DNA of 64,000 bases from Melioribacter roseus (lineage in GTDB: Bacteria > Bacteroidota > Ignavibacteria > Ignavibacteriales > Melioribacteraceae). Position numbers and translations under genes: made by a program. Position 1 is the stretch's first letter. Each line of letters opens with the position of its first letter. The DNA lies in contig DYHH01000002.1 in NCBI GenBank assembly GCA_020724265.1, positions 1 through 64,000 on the forward strand, read 5' to 3'. Below are positions 61,317 through 64,000 of the stretch, in pieces. The notes beneath the pieces are model-generated. The model was not told the DNA's origin and ran no database searches. It worked only from the letters and a program-made list of their open reading frames with translations.

Positions 61317-62435
61317 ATGAGCGGAAAAGCTATACTTATACTTGTACTTGGCGTAACAGCTGTTATTTCGGTGACATTCACTAATCTCACCGAGACATCA
61401 AGCCAGGCAACAAATAATATGATTCGCTATTACAATCAGCAGAATGCTCATAATATAGCTCAAACCGGTATTCATATGGCTTTAAGAGAATTAACCGATT
61501 CGAGTTCATGGCGAACAGGTTACGGTAGTCTTTCTCTATTTAATGGAGTATTGAACACAACGTTAGTTGACACAACCTTTGATACTCTTAACGTAGTAAT
61601 GATTACATCAACGGGTACATTTGGCGGCGGAACTGACTTGGAAGTAAGTTCTACATCAATTGTTTATACTGTTGTTGGTGGCGGAGGTGGATTTATACCT
61701 GCATCCGTTCTTGCAGCCATTACTACTAACAACCAGGTTGAAACAAGCGGAACTTTGACTGTTGACGGAAGAGATCATGACTTAAATGGAAACTTAGTCC
61801 CCGGAGCAGGAACTTATGCGATATGGACAACCAATAATTTTAATCGAAAGGGGAATTCACATCTCGGCTCTACTGAGAGCGGTACGGATTATGCACCTGC
61901 AAAAGTTGAAAACAATAATGTGAGATTGGAGGGACAGTCTTATCCCGGTGGTTATCCTTCAACTCCCGATGGTGTTCTTGGCGGGGCAGCAATGGGTTAT
62001 CCTCCCGGCACATTAAAATCAATAGCTTTAAGTGGAGTAGGCGGGAGTCAATATGTGACCAATCCTTCGCTACTAACTTATCCGTTAAAAGGCGTAACTT
62101 ATGTTGAACTACCTGCTGGAGGAACTTGGAACCCGGCTAATATTGACGGAGAAGGAATCCTGGTTGTTCATAACTCAACAAATGATGCGACAATAAAGAA
62201 TATGAACTGGGGTACATTCAAAGGGTTGATGATAGCTGATGATATTGTACATATTCACAATAATATAATTGGTGCGGTAGTAGGTTTATCGCCGTCTCCT
62301 TCTAGCGGCAACCAAATCGGTAATGGTACAGGAAGCATATTATATTCTCGCGAAGCTTTGATGAATGCCACTTCGATCGGCGGCAGTTCCGCAGGCGGAA
62401 GTAGTACTTCTAATGTTGTTGCTTGGTGGGATTAA
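61317..62435 (+). CDS. PilX-like protein C2 of triad 2
   Basis: The 372-residue protein begins MSGKAILILVLGVTAVISVT and has AHNIAQTGIHMALREL, matching the C1 helix region. The body is Gly/Ser/Thr/Asn-rich, with VYTVVGGGGGFIPASVLAAI and LTVDGRDHDLNGNLVPGAGT. It ends SAGGSSTSNVVAWWD. It starts 2 nt after the B2 stop, and its 3' end overlaps the convergent SDR gene by 4 nt. The body diverges more from C1 than the N-terminus does. It is probably an envelope-exposed or assembled subunit. Confidence 0.72.
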   Translation: MSGKAILILVLGVTAVISVTFTNLTETSSQATNNMIRYYNQQNAHNIAQTGIHMALRELTDSSSWRTGYGSLSLFNGVLNTTLVDTTFDTLNVVMITSTGTFGGGTDLEVSSTSIVYTVVGGGGGFIPASVLAAITTNNQVETSGTLTVDGRDHDLNGNLVPGAGTYAIWTTNNFNRKGNSHLGSTESGTDYAPAKVENNNVRLEGQSYPGGYPSTPDGVLGGAAMGYPPGTLKSIALSGVGGSQYVTNPSLLTYPLKGVTYVELPAGGTWNPANIDGEGILVVHNSTNDATIKNMNWGTFKGLMIADDIVHIHNNIIGAVVGLSPSPSSGNQIGNGTGSILYSREALMNATSIGGSSAGGSSTSNVVAWWD

Positions 62436-63346
62436 TTATTAAGAATATTATTCAATGCCGTTCGCAAATCTGTATATGAAAAATTAAATCCTTCTTCCAT
62501 AGTCCTCTTAGGAATTATCTTCGATCCCTTAACTACAGTTTCGGCAGCTTCGCCAAGAACTAACTTAAGAATAAATTCCGGTACTCTGAACAAAGAAGGA
62601 CGGTTAAGCGTTCTTCCTAATATTTTCGAAAAATCATTCATTTTTATATAACCCGGTGCAACTCCGTTTAATATTCCTTTTATATCATTATCAACGGCAA
62701 AAATGAAAAGATCCGCAATATCATCAATGTGAATCCAAGGCATCCACTGATTACCAGAACCTAATGGACCTCCAATAAATAATTTAAAAGGGGTCAGCAT
62801 TTTTGCAAGAGCTCCGTCATTTTTGGCTAATACAATTCCGGTTCTAATATTAACTCTTCTAACTCCGCAATCATCAATTTTTGTAGATTCTTTTTCCCAT
62901 TTTTGTACTACTTCAGATAGAAATCCTTTCCCTTCAGATGAGTATTCATCAACTTCAAGATTAATTTCGTTGTTGTAAAAACCAACTGCTGATGCACAAA
63001 CAAACACTGACGGTTTTTTTTCAGCTTTGCAAACAGCATCAACTATATTTCTTGTACCAATAACCCTGCTATCCAAAACTTTTTTCTTATGAGATTGACC
63101 CCATCTTTTACCCATAACATTTTCGCCTGCAAGATGAATAACTGCATGTGATTCCTCAATATATTCTTGCCATCCTTTTTCTAAGTTATAATCCCAAATA
63201 ACATGTTTAACGGTATCGGGGAAAATAGTTGCTGCTTTCTCTTTTGACCTGGAAAAGATGATAACTTCATCCCCGCGATCTTTTAATTTATTTACAATGC
63301 TTTGACCAATCAAACCTGTTGCACCGGTTACTATAATTTTTTTCAT
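62432..63346 (-). CDS. TIGR01777-type NAD-dependent epimerase/SDR protein (YfcH-like)
   Basis: The start is put at the ATG at 63346, with ggag six bases upstream and MKKIIVTGATGLIGQ following; a longer frame would add 12 residues without an SD. The 304-residue protein has the TGATGLIG dinucleotide-binding loop, VIHLAGENVMGKRW and a C-terminal DUF1731 region (LFRVPEFILKLVLGEAAETVVKGSKIIP). This is the TIGR01777/YfcH group. The reaction is unknown, though an NAD(P)-linked sugar or cofactor epimerase is likely. It is monocistronic, convergent with C2 and divergent from the truncated methyltransferase. Confidence 0.92.
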   Translation of the reverse strand: MKKIIVTGATGLIGQSIVNKLKDRGDEVIIFSRSKEKAATIFPDTVKHVIWDYNLEKGWQEYIEESHAVIHLAGENVMGKRWGQSHKKKVLDSRVIGTRNIVDAVCKAEKKPSVFVCASAVGFYNNEINLEVDEYSSEGKGFLSEVVQKWEKESTKIDDCGVRRVNIRTGIVLAKNDGALAKMLTPFKLFIGGPLGSGNQWMPWIHIDDIADLFIFAVDNDIKGILNGVAPGYIKMNDFSKILGRTLNRPSLFRVPEFILKLVLGEAAETVVKGSKIIPKRTMEEGFNFSYTDLRTALNNILNN

Positions 63347-63452
63347 ATTTTTCTCCATTTCATAATAAATGTATATTAACAACCAAAATTTATCGAATAA
63401 AGTTCATACTAATATTAGAAACATTTAGCAGTCTTCAAAATTTGGAGTTTAT

Positions 63453-64000
63453 GTGTCAAAAGAATTTTATAGAAATACAAAAGCTTATGATATTGCTTTT
63501 TCAGACCGCGAGTTTGATACTGAATGTGATTTTTTAATTTGGTGCTTGCATAACCTAGGTAAGGTAAAAAAAACTAAATTAGAAAAGAAAAATTTTCTTG
63601 AACTCGGATGCGGACCTGCAAGACATACACGTGAATTTGCAAAACGGGGATGGGACTCTTATGCATTGGATATTTCGGATGAAATGATTGAGTATGCTTT
63701 ACACGAAGCACGAAAAGAAAGTCTGCAGATTAACGGTATTGTTGGAAATATGATCGACTTTAAATTGAACAAAAAGGTAATACTTGCAGCAACTTTAATG
63801 GAAAGCATCGCTCATATTTTGACAAATGACGATATGGTTAATCACTTTAAGACTGTTTCTAAAAATTTAGTAGACGGCGGAATATATATAATTGAAGGGA
63901 CACATCCACAGTTCTTCTTCCCCGATGATGAAACAAATTCATGGATTTCGGAAGAGGGAAATTTTTCTGTTGAAATTACATTTGGTACTCCGGAGGATAC
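63453..64000 (+). CDS. Class I SAM-dependent methyltransferase, 3'-truncated by window edge
   Basis: A GTG start at 63453 with GGAG five bases upstream opens a frame that runs to the end of the window; the nearby ATG at 63451 is out of frame and soon stops. The visible 182 residues begin VSKEFYRNTKAYDIAFSDRE and contain the SAM motif FLELGCGPARHTREFAKRG, the acidic strand-2 end YALDISDEMIEYA, and a later AATLMESIAHI. The substrate is unknown. The gene is divergent from the SDR gene, 106 bp away. The rest lies outside. Confidence 0.85.
   Translation, partial: MSKEFYRNTKAYDIAFSDREFDTECDFLIWCLHNLGKVKKTKLEKKNFLELGCGPARHTREFAKRGWDSYALDISDEMIEYALHEARKESLQINGIVGNMIDFKLNKKVILAATLMESIAHILTNDDMVNHFKTVSKNLVDGGIYIIEGTHPQFFFPDDETNSWISEEGNFSVEITFGTPED

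Noticed and set aside
63451-63537. ATG-led frame at the start of the last gene
   Set aside because: It reaches a stop after 28 codons; the GTG two bases later continues as a methyltransferase.
1-64000. CRISPR arrays, insertion sequences, prophage genes, rRNA
   Set aside because: No regularly spaced repeats, transposase, integrase, capsid or rRNA sequence was seen on either strand.

Overview
The window looks like a chromosomal segment of an AT-rich member of the Bacteroidota/Chlorobi side of the FCB group, most plausibly class Ignavibacteria. This is an inference from protein style and gene mix. One supporting sign is a Bacteroidota-type promoter (TTTG, 20-nt gap, TATATTTG) directly upstream of a tRNA-Lys gene. 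Others are intergenic repeats of the 'attcgtgtaattcgtg' and 'accgca-cagacgcaagg' kinds. I see no prophage, insertion sequence, CRISPR array or plasmid machinery. Both edges cut genes: the 5' part of alaS is missing, and a methyltransferase runs off the right end.

Layout. 1-9.2 kb holds housekeeping and regulation: alaS, an ECF sigma/zinc anti-sigma/OsmC operon, a cNMP-GAF-ATPase signalling protein, miaA, a glycosyltransferase and prfA. 9.2-19.6 kb is a glycan assembly cluster with a flippase, five glycosyltransferase or YfhO-type proteins, a methyltransferase and a D-glucuronyl C5-epimerase-like protein. Six of these genes form one tight minus-strand operon. 19.6-26.8 kb has a small Cys-rich membrane protein, a BtuF-like binding protein, tRNA-Lys(CTT), trkA-trkH, a two-repeat exported protein, a YbaN-like protein and a MATE exporter.

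26.9-39.2 kb is the cell-envelope region. It contains a long coiled-coil protein, two SGNH hydrolases, two tandem AlgI-like MBOAT acyltransferases, a TPR plus beta-barrel outer-membrane protein, an M23 peptidase and a lytic transglycosylase. I read it as a candidate locus for acylation and export of a surface polysaccharide. 39.2-45.3 kb has two cation/proton antiporters with RCK-type domains, a rhomboid protease overlapping a lipoprotein trypsin-like protease, and a HAD phosphatase. 45.5-57.4 kb is mixed: a cold-shock protein with a clear terminator, DinB, a beta-barrel/YceI/cytochrome-like operon, a RidA/hydrolase/decarboxylase operon, proS, an RsmI-like methylase, an Nfu-type Fe-S protein, cytochrome c, an N-acetylmuramoyl-L-alanine amidase and an ICMT-like methyltransferase.

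57.6-62.4 kb is the most unusual part. Two consecutive paralogous triads encode pseudopilin-like proteins. Each triad has a short pilin-like protein, a PilW-like protein and a larger PilX-like protein. All six have almost no leader before the hydrophobic N-terminal helix, and no pilus ATPase, peptidase or secretin gene is in the window. Together with the acylation/export locus this is the best candidate for an undescribed system. The window ends with a TIGR01777-type SDR protein and the truncated methyltransferase.
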